A DNA stretch of 64,000 bases from Pseudomonas sp. UBA6562 (GTDB taxonomy: Bacteria; Pseudomonadota; Gammaproteobacteria; Pseudomonadales; Pseudomonadaceae), in contig NZ_DJJS01000005.1 of assembly GCF_002434265.1 (NCBI RefSeq), positions 1-64,000 on the forward strand, read 5' to 3'. Positions 10,741-19,783 of this stretch are shown here, one piece after another. The stretch's first letter is position 1; every line of letters starts with the position of its first letter. The notes beneath the pieces are model-generated. The model saw only the letters and a list, made by a program, of their open reading frames with translations, did not search any database and was not told the DNA's origin. The position numbers and the translations under genes are program-made.

Positions 10741-12267
10741 ATGAATGCCCCGCAACAGCCCCATAGCACCCAAGTCAGGTCGGCCAAGCTGCTGATCGAC
10801 GGCCAGTGGGTCGAATCCCAGACCCGCGAATGGCGCGATGTAATCAACCCGGCTACCCAGCAGGTGCTGGCGCGGGTGCCGTTCGCCACCGACGCCGAAG
10901 TCGAGGCGGCCGTGGCCGCAGCGCAACGTGCCTTCCTGACCTGGCGCGAAACCCCCATCGGCGTGCGTGCACGGATCATGCTCAAGCTGCAGGCGCTGAT
11001 CCGCGAGCACAGCACGCGCATCGCCCAGACCTTGAGCGCCGAACAGGGCAAGACCCTCGCCGACGCCGAGGGCGATATCTTCCGCGGTCTTGAAGTGGTC
11101 GAGCATGCCGCCGCCATCGGCACTTTGCAGATGGGCGAATTCGCCGAGAACGTAGCGGGCGGCGTCGACACCTACACCTTGCGCCAGCCCATCGGCGTGT
11201 GCGCCGGCATCACACCGTTCAACTTCCCGGCGATGATTCCGCTGTGGATGTTCCCCATGGCCATCGCCTGCGGCAACACCTTCGTGCTCAAGCCCTCGGA
11301 GCAGGACCCGCTGTCGACCCTGATGCTGGTGGAGCTGGCGCTGGAAGCGGGCGTGCCGGCCGGGGTGCTGAACGTGGTGCATGGCGGCAAGTCGGTGGTC
11401 GATGCGCTGTGCACGCACCCGCAGATCAAGGCCGTGTCGTTCGTCGGCTCCACCGAGGTGGGCACCCATGTGCATACCCTCGCCAGCCAGCACGGCAAGC
11501 GGGTGCAGGCGATGATGGGGGCGAAGAACCATGCCGTGGTGCTGCCCGACGCCAACCGCACGCAGACCGTCAATGCCCTGGTGGGCGCCGCGTTCGGCGC
11601 GGCGGGCCAGCGGTGCATGGCCACTTCGGTGGCGGTGCTGGTGGGCAAGGCGCGCGAGTGGCTGCCGGATATCAAAGCCGCCGCCAGCCGGCTCAAGGTC
11701 AATGCCGGCAGCGAGCCGGGCACCGATGTCGGCCCGTTGATTTCGCGGCGCGCCCAGGAGCGGGTGCTGGGGCTGATCGAGCGCGGCGTGGCGCAAGGCG
11801 CGGTGCTGGAGCTGGACGGGCGCGGCGTGCAGGTGCCGGGTTACGAGCAGGGCAACTTCGTCGGGCCGACGCTGTTCTCCGGCGTGGCCACCGACATGGA
11901 CATCTACACCCAGGAGATCTTCGGCCCGGTGCTGGTGACCCTGACGGTGGACACCCTCGACGAGGCCATCGCCCTGGTCAACCGCAACCCCTTCGGCAAC
12001 GGCACCGGCCTGTTCACCCAGAGCGGGGCGGCGGCGCGCAAGTTCCAGAGCGAGATCGACGTCGGCCAGGTGGGCATCAACATCCCCATTCCGGTGCCAG
12101 TGCCGCTGTTCAGCTTCACCGGTTCGCGCGGGTCGAAGCTGGGCGACCTGGGGCCCTACGGCAAGCAGGTGGTGCAGTTCTACACCCAGACCAAGACCGT
12201 GACCGCCCGCTGGTTCGACGACGACAGCGCCCATGACGGCGTGAACACCACCATCAGCCTGCGTTAA
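10741..12267 (+). CDS. mmsA: Methylmalonate-semialdehyde dehydrogenase (acylating)
   Basis: The enzyme oxidises methylmalonate semialdehyde with NAD+ and CoA to propionyl-CoA, in the distal part of valine catabolism. The 508-residue protein has the aldehyde dehydrogenase fold: a nucleotide-binding GSTEVG segment near residue 235 and the catalytic Cys292 in QRCMAT. The C-terminal part carries the PFGNGTGLFT block of the family. The chosen ATG follows AAGGAGAACGTCG; the open frame continues upstream to 10639 but without a better ribosome site. mmsB starts 10 bases downstream, so the two form an operon. The small iolA-like branch of the family is the main alternative name. Confidence 0.95.
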   Translation: MNAPQQPHSTQVRSAKLLIDGQWVESQTREWRDVINPATQQVLARVPFATDAEVEAAVAAAQRAFLTWRETPIGVRARIMLKLQALIREHSTRIAQTLSAEQGKTLADAEGDIFRGLEVVEHAAAIGTLQMGEFAENVAGGVDTYTLRQPIGVCAGITPFNFPAMIPLWMFPMAIACGNTFVLKPSEQDPLSTLMLVELALEAGVPAGVLNVVHGGKSVVDALCTHPQIKAVSFVGSTEVGTHVHTLASQHGKRVQAMMGAKNHAVVLPDANRTQTVNALVGAAFGAAGQRCMATSVAVLVGKAREWLPDIKAAASRLKVNAGSEPGTDVGPLISRRAQERVLGLIERGVAQGAVLELDGRGVQVPGYEQGNFVGPTLFSGVATDMDIYTQEIFGPVLVTLTVDTLDEAIALVNRNPFGNGTGLFTQSGAAARKFQSEIDVGQVGINIPIPVPVPLFSFTGSRGSKLGDLGPYGKQVVQFYTQTKTVTARWFDDDSAHDGVNTTISLR

Positions 12268-12277
12268 GGAGGTCGGC

Positions 12278-13165
12278 ATGCGTATCGCATTCATCGGTCT
12301 GGGCAACATGGGCGCGCCGATGGCGCGCAACCTGCTCAAGGCCGGCCAGCAACTGAATCTGTTCGACCTCAACCCTACCGTGCTCGCCGAGCTGCAAGCC
12401 TTGGGCGGCCAGGTCTGCGCTTCGCCCAAGGAAGCCGCCGGTACGGCGGACGCAGTGATCACCATGCTCCCCGCCGCCGCCCATGTGCGCAGCGTGTACC
12501 TAGGCGAAGACGGGGTGCTGGCCGGTATCCGCGCCGGCACGCCGACGCTCGATTGCAGCACCATCGACCCGCAGACCGCCCGCGAGGTCAGCCAAGCAGC
12601 GGCGGACAACGGCGTGGACATGGGCGATGCGCCGGTCTCGGGCGGTACCGGCGGCGCGGCGGCCGGCACCCTGACCTTCATGGTCGGCGCCAGCGACGCG
12701 CTGTTCGCCACCTTCAAGCCGGTGCTGGCGCACATGGGGCGCAACATCGTGCATTGCGGGGGTGTGGGCACGGGGCAGATCGCCAAGATCTGCAACAACC
12801 TGCTGCTGGGCATTTCGATGATCGGTGTGTCGGAAGCCATGGCCCTGGGCGATGCCCTGGGCATCGACACCCAGGTGCTGGCGGGGATCATCAACAGTTC
12901 GACCGGGCGTTGCTGGAGCTCCGACACCTACAACCCCTGGCCGGGCGTCGTCGACACGGCGCCTGCTGCGCGGGGGTATACCGGTGGCTTCGGTGCAGAG
13001 CTGATGCTCAAGGACCTGGGCCTGGCCACCGAAGCGGCGCGTCAGGCGCACCAGCCGGTGATCCTGGGCGCCGTGGCGCAGCAGTTGTACCAGGCGATGA
13101 GCTTGCGCGGCGAAGGGGGCAAGGACTTCTCGGCGATCGTCGAAGGTTATCGCAAGCGCGGATGA
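12278..13165 (+). CDS. mmsB: 3-hydroxyisobutyrate dehydrogenase
   Basis: This NAD-dependent enzyme converts 3-hydroxyisobutyrate to methylmalonate semialdehyde, the substrate of the enzyme encoded just upstream. The 295-residue protein starts with the Rossmann motif IGLGNMGAPMA (residues 5-15). It has the substrate-binding block DAPVSGGTGGA and the family catalytic lysine K170 in GQIAKICNN. Length matches the family. A good GGAGG (12268-12272) precedes the ATG. Confidence 0.95.
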   Translation: MRIAFIGLGNMGAPMARNLLKAGQQLNLFDLNPTVLAELQALGGQVCASPKEAAGTADAVITMLPAAAHVRSVYLGEDGVLAGIRAGTPTLDCSTIDPQTAREVSQAAADNGVDMGDAPVSGGTGGAAAGTLTFMVGASDALFATFKPVLAHMGRNIVHCGGVGTGQIAKICNNLLLGISMIGVSEAMALGDALGIDTQVLAGIINSSTGRCWSSDTYNPWPGVVDTAPAARGYTGGFGAELMLKDLGLATEAARQAHQPVILGAVAQQLYQAMSLRGEGGKDFSAIVEGYRKRG

Positions 13166-13211
13166 GGGTTGCGATAGGGCGCAAGGCGCCTTTGCCACAC
13201 GACTGAAACGA

Positions 13212-13236
13212 CTTCGCCCGCATCGAGCGGGCGAAG
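13212..13236. terminator. Hairpin between convergent mmsB and the cupin gene
   Basis: A perfect 10-bp stem (13212-13221 with 13227-13236) and 5-base loop lie between two converging genes. No T tract follows on either side, so it may act as a weak bidirectional terminator or mRNA end protector. Confidence 0.5.
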
Positions 13237-13253
13237 CGGGCCACCGACGCGAA

Positions 13254-13598
13254 TCAGGCGAAGACGAAGTACTTGCGCACCGTCTCGACGACTTCCCAGG
13301 TGCCTTTCATCCCTGGCTCGATCACGAACACGTCGCCACCCTTGAGGTGCTTCGGCTCTTCGCCTTCGGGGGTGATGATGCAGTAGCCCTCGAGGAAGTG
13401 GCAGAACTCCCACTTGTCGTAGTTCACCTCGAACTTGCCCGGGGTGCAGATCCAGGTGCCCATGATCTTGCTGCCGTCGGCCGACAGGTAGGCGTTGAGG
13501 TTGACCGTGTGCGGCTCGCCGCCGATGCGCTTCCATTTGGTGGCATCGACCACAGGCGTCGGGCAGGTTTCACGCAGAACGGTGATGAAATCGGACAT
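13254..13598 (-). CDS. Small single-domain cupin protein
   Basis: The 114-residue protein is a single cupin of the DUF861/EutQ-like type. The C-terminal half reads WEFCHFLEGYCIITPEG and then GGDVFVIEPGMKGTWEV, the two conserved cupin blocks. The usual His-x-His metal site is not complete, so an enzymatic role is uncertain. Such proteins often accompany amino-acid or ureide catabolism. It converges on mmsB and is followed upstream by its own gap, so it is probably a separate transcript. Substrate unknown. Confidence 0.8.
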   Translation of the reverse strand: MSDFITVLRETCPTPVVDATKWKRIGGEPHTVNLNAYLSADGSKIMGTWICTPGKFEVNYDKWEFCHFLEGYCIITPEGEEPKHLKGGDVFVIEPGMKGTWEVVETVRKYFVFA

Positions 13599-13697
13599 GT
13601 GCAGGCTCCTAGGCAGGCGGATTGACGGGCCACCATAGGCGCAATGGCCGAGCGCCAGTTGCCTGGGCTCGACCCCTAAGTGCCTGGACGCGCTGTT

Positions 13698-14630
13698 TCA
13701 CGCCCACCAGTAGCGCACGAAGTGGAAGAACACGGGCGCGGCGAAGCACACCGAGTCCATGCGGTCGAGCATGCCGCCGTGGCCTTCGATCATGTGACCC
13801 CAGTCCTTCACGCCGCGGTCGCGCTTGATCGCCGACATCACCAGCCCGCCGAAGAAGCCCATGGCGTTGACCACCAGCGCCAGCAAGCCCGCCTGCCAGA
13901 AGCTGAACGGCGTGATCCAGCACAGCAGCGCACCGACCAGGGTCGCCAGCGCCACGCCACCGAGCAGCCCCTCGAGGGTCTTGGACGGCGACAGGTTCGG
14001 CGCCACCTTGCGTTTCCCCAGCAGCTTGCCGCACACGTACTGCAGCACGTCGCTGAGCTGCACCACCAGGATCAGCCAGGCGATCAGCAGCAGGTTGCGG
14101 CCTTCGTAGCCGGGGATGTCGAGGGTCATCAGCGCGGGCACCGTCGACACGCAATACACCGCGATCATCAACCCCCACTGCACCTTGGAGGTACGCTCCA
14201 GAAAGCGCGTGGTGTCGCCGCCCAGGCTCGCCAGGATCGGCAGCAGCAGGAACACGTAGACCGGAATGAAGATGCTGAACAGCCCGTACCAGTCGCTGGC
14301 GATCAGCACGTACTGCACCGGCAAGGCGATGTAGAAGGCGGCGGCCAGGGCCGGGTAGTCGCTGCGCCGGGTCGGGGTGAGGGTCATGAATTCGCGCAGG
14401 GCGTAGAACGACACGCCGTAGAACAGCACGATCACGCCGTACTTGCCGAACACGAAGGCGATGCCGATCACCAGCACCATCACCCACCAGGCGTTGATGC
14501 GCGCGTTGAGGTTGTCGATGACCGGGTGCTGGCCGGCGCCGGCGCGCCACTTGAGCAGGCGGCCGATGACGCTGGCTAGCAGCAGCAGGGCGCCGATGCC
14601 GGCGAACAGCGAAAGGGTGTTGTCGTCCAT
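13698..14630 (-). CDS. CdsA-type phosphatidate cytidylyltransferase (second-copy type)
   Basis: The 310-residue membrane protein carries the full family signature near its C-terminus (residues 266-292): S-A-I-K-R ... K-D ... GHGGMLDRMD. The enzyme type makes CDP-diacylglycerol from phosphatidate and CTP. It has about eight hydrophobic segments. It is the last gene of a six-gene minus-strand operon, one base after the acyltransferase. Pseudomonads keep the essential cdsA in the dxr/frr region, so this is probably a paralogue dedicated to the pathway of this operon (inference). Confidence 0.9.
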   Translation of the reverse strand: MDDNTLSLFAGIGALLLLASVIGRLLKWRAGAGQHPVIDNLNARINAWWVMVLVIGIAFVFGKYGVIVLFYGVSFYALREFMTLTPTRRSDYPALAAAFYIALPVQYVLIASDWYGLFSIFIPVYVFLLLPILASLGGDTTRFLERTSKVQWGLMIAVYCVSTVPALMTLDIPGYEGRNLLLIAWLILVVQLSDVLQYVCGKLLGKRKVAPNLSPSKTLEGLLGGVALATLVGALLCWITPFSFWQAGLLALVVNAMGFFGGLVMSAIKRDRGVKDWGHMIEGHGGMLDRMDSVCFAAPVFFHFVRYWWA

Positions 14631-14631
14631 G

Positions 14632-15255
14632 TCAGGCCTCCTTGGGGGCCAGGGTGAGCAGGGCCAGGCGGGCCCGTTCGAGAAAGTCCGGTTTGCTCTC
14701 GCCAGGGAGCCGGTGCAGGGGTTCGCCGAAGCTCAGGGTGCACAGCAGCGGCAGGGGCAGGGCGCGGCCTTTGGGCATGACGCGGTTGAGGTTGGCGATC
14801 CACACCGGCACCAGCTCGATCTGCGGATGGGCCGCCGCCAGGTGGAACAGGCCGCTCTTGAACGGCAGCAGCGGCTCGTCGCCGAGGTTGCGCGTGCCTT
14901 CGGGGAAGAAGATCAGCGAGTCGCCCTGGGCCAGGGCGTCGAGCACCGGTTGCAGGGGGCTGTCCAGAGTGTCGCTGCGCTGGCGGTCGATCAGCACGGC
15001 ATTGAAGACCTTGCGGATGATGAACTCGCGCAGGCCTGGTTTGCACCAGTAGTCGGCGCCGGCCACCGGCCGGGTGCGCTTGCGCAGCGCGTCGGGCAGG
15101 GACGCCCAGAGCAGCACGAAATCGCCGTGGCTGCTGTGGTTGGCGTAGTACAGCCGTTGCACCGGCTGCGGCGTGCAGCCCAGCCACAGGGCGCGGGCGC
15201 CGGTGATCAGGCGGGCGGCGGAAGTGATGCTGAAGGCGGTGAGGTCAGCGAGCAT
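14632..15255 (-). CDS. PlsC-type 1-acylglycerol-3-phosphate acyltransferase
   Basis: The 207-residue protein has both hallmarks of glycerolipid acyltransferases: H40-x4-D45 (NHSSHGDF) and E119-G-T-R122 (FFPEGTRN). It would acylate lysophosphatidate or a related lysolipid at the membrane. It lies 9 bases after the small membrane protein gene and 1 base before the cytidylyltransferase, so it is in the same operon. The spacing suggests it feeds phosphatidate to the next enzyme. Confidence 0.9.
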   Translation of the reverse strand: MLADLTAFSITSAARLITGARALWLGCTPQPVQRLYYANHSSHGDFVLLWASLPDALRKRTRPVAGADYWCKPGLREFIIRKVFNAVLIDRQRSDTLDSPLQPVLDALAQGDSLIFFPEGTRNLGDEPLLPFKSGLFHLAAAHPQIELVPVWIANLNRVMPKGRALPLPLLCTLSFGEPLHRLPGESKPDFLERARLALLTLAPKEA

Positions 15256-15264
15256 GGGGCGCGG

Positions 15265-15699
15265 TCATCCGAGCAAGGGCAGTGTCAGTAGGGTAGCCAA
15301 CAGCAGCAGGGTCTGTAGACCCAGGCACAGGGCCTGGCGGCGCAGCAGGGCCAAGGCGCCTTGGCTGCGTGCCGGCCAGTCGCGGGGGGTGGCGGTGTGG
15401 GGCTTCAAGTGCAGGGCCTGCAGGGCATGGTCCAGGGCCAGGGTATCGTCGGCCAACGCAGGGCCGCTGTCGGCCATGCGGGCGAACAGCTCGGCATCCA
15501 GCGCCACGCGCACGGCCCAGTATTTGTGCGCAAGGCCCAGCACCACCAGCAGCACGGCGCCCGCGCTCGCCCAGGGCACCAGCGGAGCGCCGAGCAGGGG
15601 CGCCAGCGCATAGGCGGCCGCCAGCAGGGTGATGCCATCGGACAAACGCTCCAACTGCGCGCCGCGGCGCAGCAGGGTGGCGACGACGAAGAGCTTCAT
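15265..15699 (-). CDS. Hypothetical membrane protein of the phospholipid operon
   Basis: The 144-residue product has two hydrophobic segments near residues 21-56 and one at the C-terminus (LCLGLQTLLLLATLLTLPL), with a soluble middle. No enzyme motif was recognised. The ATG at 15699 was preferred because upstream in-frame sequence up to 15927 runs into the neighbouring gene and does not look coding. It sits between the phosphatase and acyltransferase genes, which suggests a structural or accessory role. Confidence 0.7.
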   Translation of the reverse strand: MKLFVVATLLRRGAQLERLSDGITLLAAAYALAPLLGAPLVPWASAGAVLLVVLGLAHKYWAVRVALDAELFARMADSGPALADDTLALDHALQALHLKPHTATPRDWPARSQGALALLRRQALCLGLQTLLLLATLLTLPLLG

Positions 15700-15880
15700 G
15701 GGTGCGGCTCCGACGGCAGCGAATTTCGACGTCGCCCGCTCGGCCGAAGCGCGCCAGAGCGCGTCGGTTGCAGTCTTGTGACCAGATAGCGGTTCACGAA
15801 CAGACCGCCAGCCAAGGCAGAACCTGTCGACGGTCGGTGTGCAGAAACGTTCGGCTGCGGTTTCGCAATCGCAGATCGCT

Positions 15881-17191
15881 TCACGCTGTGCTCTCCAGCC
15901 GGCCCAAGACCTGCCGGTGGTCCGCATGCAAGACGACCGTAGGCCGTGCCAGACGAATCAGCGCCTCGGCAGCCTGCAATGTGGCGCAGCGCCGGGTCAG
16001 CAGCAGCCAGGCCGCCACCGCGCTGGCGCTGCGCGAATAGCCCAGGGCGCAGCACACCAGCACCGGGCCATGTTGGCGCAGGACTTCGATGTCGGCCGCA
16101 GCTTGCGCCAGCACCGCCCCATCCGGCACCACCAGATCGAGGCTGGGCAGGCTGCGGTAGTGGGGCACCTGCGCCGCGCAGCGCAGCTCGGCGCACAGGT
16201 CGACGATGGCGACGAAGGGCGCGGCATCGGCATGGTTCGGCACGCGCCCCAGGTACACGCCTTCGCAGATCTCGTCGCAGCGCGGCCGCTTCTTGGTCCA
16301 ATACCAGGCATTGAGCCTGGCGCCGAGCACATACGGCGCCAGCAGCACGCGGGCCGCGACCGACAGCTGTCCATCGGCGCGTTTCTGGAACCCATCAGGC
16401 CCCAGCACCGCGTAGTTGAGCGCCACCAGCAGCAGCGCCACGGCAGGCCACAGCAAGACCAACGCCGCGCCGCCGACCGCCAGTGCCAGAGCCGCCAGCA
16501 GTGCCGCCCCCAGCGCGTAGATCCCCGCAAGCCGCCAACAGCGCACGTCCCGGCTGAACCGCGCATGCTGCCAGGGCAACGCACCCTGGGCCGGCCACAG
16601 CCACAAACACAGCAACCCCACCAGCGCGCCGCTGGGCACGTCGATGAAGTGGTGCTGCCAGGTGGTCAGCACCGACACCCCGATCAGCGCCATCCAGCCA
16701 TGCACCAGCCAGCGCCAGGGCTGGGCGTGCACGTGCCGGGCGAACATCGTCCAGACGATCACCAGCAGCGCGATGTGCAGCGAGGGCGCCTGGTTGAAGG
16801 GTTTGTCGAAGCCCATCAGCACGTCGAACAACCAGCCGAACAGGCCGTCCAGCGCGGGGCGCTCGAAGGTGAAGCGCAACGGCCAGAGCAGAAAGCCCGC
16901 CACGCACAGCACCTGCGCGCTGAGCAGGGCCAGGGCATGGCGGTCCATTTCGCGGCGGCTCAGGGGCAAGAGGAAGGACAGACCGTAGAGCAGGTCGATG
17001 GACCAGTACGGAATGATCGTCCACGGCCACAGCGGCACCCGATGTTCCCAGTCGAACACCAGGGTGCCGACGTCGGCGCGCGTGGCGGTGTGGCTGTTGC
17101 TCAGGCCGTAGCTGATGAAGAACAGCGGCCCGAGCAGCAGCAACCACAGCACGCCACGGCGGATCAGGCCCGGTTCGCGCAGCGCGGTCAT
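15881..17191 (-). CDS. Fused PAP2-type lipid phosphatase and dual-specificity phosphatase
   Basis: The 436-residue protein joins two phosphatase modules. The N-terminal membrane part has PAP2/inositolphosphotransferase motifs: PSLH (136-139) and a QHHFID block (H181, D184), with several membrane segments around them. The C-terminal cytosolic domain (about 290-436) is a dual-specificity phosphatase with the signature C381-x5-R387 (CALGYSR). Such a fusion could dephosphorylate a phosphatidyl-alcohol phosphate, as the eukaryotic DSP enzyme PTPMT1 does for PGP (inference). Its ATG overlaps the upstream stop (ATGA), so translation is coupled. Confidence 0.88.
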   Translation of the reverse strand: MTALREPGLIRRGVLWLLLLGPLFFISYGLSNSHTATRADVGTLVFDWEHRVPLWPWTIIPYWSIDLLYGLSFLLPLSRREMDRHALALLSAQVLCVAGFLLWPLRFTFERPALDGLFGWLFDVLMGFDKPFNQAPSLHIALLVIVWTMFARHVHAQPWRWLVHGWMALIGVSVLTTWQHHFIDVPSGALVGLLCLWLWPAQGALPWQHARFSRDVRCWRLAGIYALGAALLAALALAVGGAALVLLWPAVALLLVALNYAVLGPDGFQKRADGQLSVAARVLLAPYVLGARLNAWYWTKKRPRCDEICEGVYLGRVPNHADAAPFVAIVDLCAELRCAAQVPHYRSLPSLDLVVPDGAVLAQAAADIEVLRQHGPVLVCCALGYSRSASAVAAWLLLTRRCATLQAAEALIRLARPTVVLHADHRQVLGRLESTA

Positions 17192-18945
17192 CCACGCACC
17201 CGCTGCGCCAGGCTGACGCTGAAGATGCCCCACTCGTCGATGCGTTGGGCGATCTTGCGAAAGCCTGCGGCCTCGACCAACTGGTCCATCTCGGCCTGGC
17301 TGCGCCGGCGCATGACCCAGGCCTGCCCTTGGCGGTGGCTGGTCAGGGCGCGGGCGATCATCTCCAGTTGCGGGTGCCAGGGCTGGCCGGTGTAGACCAG
17401 GTAGCCGCCGTCTTCGACCGCATCGGCCAGGCCTGCCAGGGAGTTGCCGACCAGCGCGTTGCTGGCGAACAGCTCGTACAGCCCCGACACCACCGCCAAG
17501 GTCGGCCGTGGATCGAGGGCAGCCAGGCTGGCGCGGTCGAAGGCATCGGCCTGCACGAAGCGGGCGATGTCGGCCAGGCCTTTCTCCTGGATCAGCGCGC
17601 TGCCTTGTCGCACGTTCAGCTCGCTGTAGTCGCGCAGCAGGATCGAGTCGGGTTTCTCCGTCAGCGTGTGCAAGGCTTCGAGGATGTAGCGCCCGTGCCC
17701 GGCGGCGATGTCGACGATGTGCACCGGCCGCTGCGCTTCACGCAGGCGGGCGATGGCCTCGCGCAGCAGTTCCTCGGCGTGCAGCTTGCGCTGGCGGATG
17801 CCGCGCCAGCCGATGGCGTCGAGGTAGTTGCGGTCGATGGCCCGGCCCAGCTTGCCCTTGCCGATGGCCTGGTTGCGGTACACGTAGTCCAGGGTGCTGC
17901 CCGAATCGAAGCCGGTGTCGAAGCCCAGCTTGACCCCTTCGGAGAAGCCTTGGCCCAGGCGCAGCCCGGCGCGGGTCGCGCGCCAGTACAGCGCGCGCGG
18001 CGAATGGGGCGGCAGCGGCGCGGCCAGGCTTTCGGCTTCGGCCAGGCTGGCGCCGACGCGGTCGGCATCGAGCAGCGACACGGGCGCGACGGGCGCGTCG
18101 AAGCAATGCGTGACGAAGCGCTTGATCCGCGCCAGGGCATGGGCGCGGTCGCGCTCGCCCAGGGTGTCGTGGAAGAAGCCCGGCAGCACATGCATTTCCT
18201 TGCGTGCGCTGCCCAGGCGTTCGAAGAAGCGTTCCTGCGGGGCGCGCTCGACCACGAAGTCGGCGCCCGACACCAGCAACTGCGTCGGCACCTGGATCGC
18301 CTGGGCGTCGGCCACCACGCGGTCGGCGGCTTCGTACAGCCCCAGCAGCATGGTCACCGAGATCGGCCGGCTGATCAGCGGGTCGGCCTTGTACGACATC
18401 ACCCGGTCGGGGTCATGGGTCAGCAGGCGCGGCTTGACGTAGCTGTTGACGAAGAAGTTGCCGCGCAGCGCCTTCATCAGCTTCAGGCCGGGGCGGGCGA
18501 AGGGTACGTAGAGCTTGACCTTGAACGCCGGCGAGGCCAGCACCAGGCAACGCACCTTGGGGTTGTAGTCGTGGGCCCAGGTGGCCACCACGACTGCGCC
18601 GACGCTCTGCGCCAGCACCACCATGTCCTGTTCTTCGATGCCGTGGCGCTGGTGCAGGTGCTCGATGAAGGTCTGCACGTCGCGCACGCTGGTGGCGAAG
18701 CTCGGGCTGTCGCCGCGGGCGCCGGGGGACAGGCCGTGGCCACGGGCGTCCCAGGCGAAGAAGTCGTAGCCGGCCATGTCCAGCTCGTCGGCCAGGTGCG
18801 CCAGGCGCCCGCCGTGCTCGTGGCCGCGGTGGAACATCACCACGGCGCGGCGCGGCTGGTGTTCGCTCAGCGTGGCGGGCCAGTGGCGGTAGTGCAGGTC
18901 GACACCGTCATGGGTAGGGAAATGCAACGATTGCGCTTGGCGCAT
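17188..18945 (-). CDS. Fused alpha/beta hydrolase and SAM-dependent methyltransferase
   Basis: The 585-residue protein begins with an alpha/beta hydrolase of the monoacylglycerol-lipase type (about 1-275): nucleophile block AQSVGA with S114 and the oxyanion region FHRGHEHGGR. It ends with a class I methyltransferase-like domain (about 310-585) with motif I VDIAAGHGRY near residue 410. It is the second gene of the operon, 42 bases after the CDP-alcohol phosphatidyltransferase. A lipase domain could recycle acyl chains and the other domain could methylate a head group, but no substrate is visible. Confidence 0.85.
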   Translation of the reverse strand: MRQAQSLHFPTHDGVDLHYRHWPATLSEHQPRRAVVMFHRGHEHGGRLAHLADELDMAGYDFFAWDARGHGLSPGARGDSPSFATSVRDVQTFIEHLHQRHGIEEQDMVVLAQSVGAVVVATWAHDYNPKVRCLVLASPAFKVKLYVPFARPGLKLMKALRGNFFVNSYVKPRLLTHDPDRVMSYKADPLISRPISVTMLLGLYEAADRVVADAQAIQVPTQLLVSGADFVVERAPQERFFERLGSARKEMHVLPGFFHDTLGERDRAHALARIKRFVTHCFDAPVAPVSLLDADRVGASLAEAESLAAPLPPHSPRALYWRATRAGLRLGQGFSEGVKLGFDTGFDSGSTLDYVYRNQAIGKGKLGRAIDRNYLDAIGWRGIRQRKLHAEELLREAIARLREAQRPVHIVDIAAGHGRYILEALHTLTEKPDSILLRDYSELNVRQGSALIQEKGLADIARFVQADAFDRASLAALDPRPTLAVVSGLYELFASNALVGNSLAGLADAVEDGGYLVYTGQPWHPQLEMIARALTSHRQGQAWVMRRRSQAEMDQLVEAAGFRKIAQRIDEWGIFSVSLAQRVRG

Positions 18946-18987
18946 GGCGAAAGTCCTTGTCCGACAGAGAAGTGCAGAGGGTGGGTT

Positions 18988-19605
18988 TCAGGGAGTGGTT
19001 CGACGCGCTTCGAGAAGCCCGTGGCGAACCCGGTTGTACAGGGTGTAGAGCGATAGCAGCAGCACCAGCGCCAGCAGCCCGTTGATCCAACTGGCGGCCA
19101 GCAGCCCCAGGCCGACGCCGGTGCCCAGCACGCCGAAGGCGAAGGCACGGTCGCTCTTGCCCATGGGGCCGTCGTAGCGCCGCGAAGCGCCTACTAAGGG
19201 GCCCATCACCCCGGCGTATTCGCTGACCACGGCCAGCACCACCGTGAGCACCACCAGGCTTGGCGACACGCCCGGCAGCAGGGCGAAGGGCAGGTACAGG
19301 GCAGCGTCGGCGACCACGTCGCACAGCTCGTTGAGGTAGGCGCCCAGGGTCGACTGCTGGCCGAACTCGCGGGCAAGCATGCCGTCCACGGCATTGAGCG
19401 CCATGCGCAGCAGCATCCACAGCGGCACCAGCAGGAACAGCCCGGTGGCTTCTGGGCGCCAGGCCAGCAGCAGGCCGAGCAGCACCGAAACTGCGGCAGC
19501 GGCCAAGGTGACCTGATTGGCCGTGACGCCACGGTCGTACAGGCGCTGCACGCTGGGGCGCAGCAAGGCCTGGAAACGAGGTTTGAGCTGGTAGATCGAC
19601 GGCAT
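18988..19605 (-). CDS. CDP-alcohol phosphatidyltransferase with altered metal motif
   Basis: Enzymes of this family exchange CMP of CDP-diacylglycerol for an alcohol to make a phospholipid. The 205-residue membrane protein has the right spacing of the family motif, N71-x2-D74-G-x2-A-R-x8-G-x3-N92-x3-D96. Two of the four canonical aspartates (first and third) are asparagines. It is the first gene of the six-gene operon and would give the head-group step. It could make an unusual lipid or have altered metal use. The start ATG 19605 gives the usual family length. Confidence 0.88.
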   Translation of the reverse strand: MPSIYQLKPRFQALLRPSVQRLYDRGVTANQVTLAAAAVSVLLGLLLAWRPEATGLFLLVPLWMLLRMALNAVDGMLAREFGQQSTLGAYLNELCDVVADAALYLPFALLPGVSPSLVVLTVVLAVVSEYAGVMGPLVGASRRYDGPMGKSDRAFAFGVLGTGVGLGLLAASWINGLLALVLLLSLYTLYNRVRHGLLEARRTTP

Positions 19606-19783
19606 GCGAAGTGTCCTTTCAAGCTGCGACGGTCAGCGAGTGTGCGCGGCCTGCGCAGGCACGGCAAGGCTATACCGCCCACGCTGTGACCGGGTGCTGC
19701 ACGCCGGGGTCGGTCGGGGCCTGGGCCATTGCGCGGGTCGGGGTCGGCGGGGTGAGTTGTCAGCGCTCGCGGTGCCAGGCACG

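Noticed and set aside
10657..12927. 756-codon minus-strand frame opposite mmsA and mmsB
   Set aside because: It is a shadow of two intact catabolic genes with conserved catalytic residues on the other strand.
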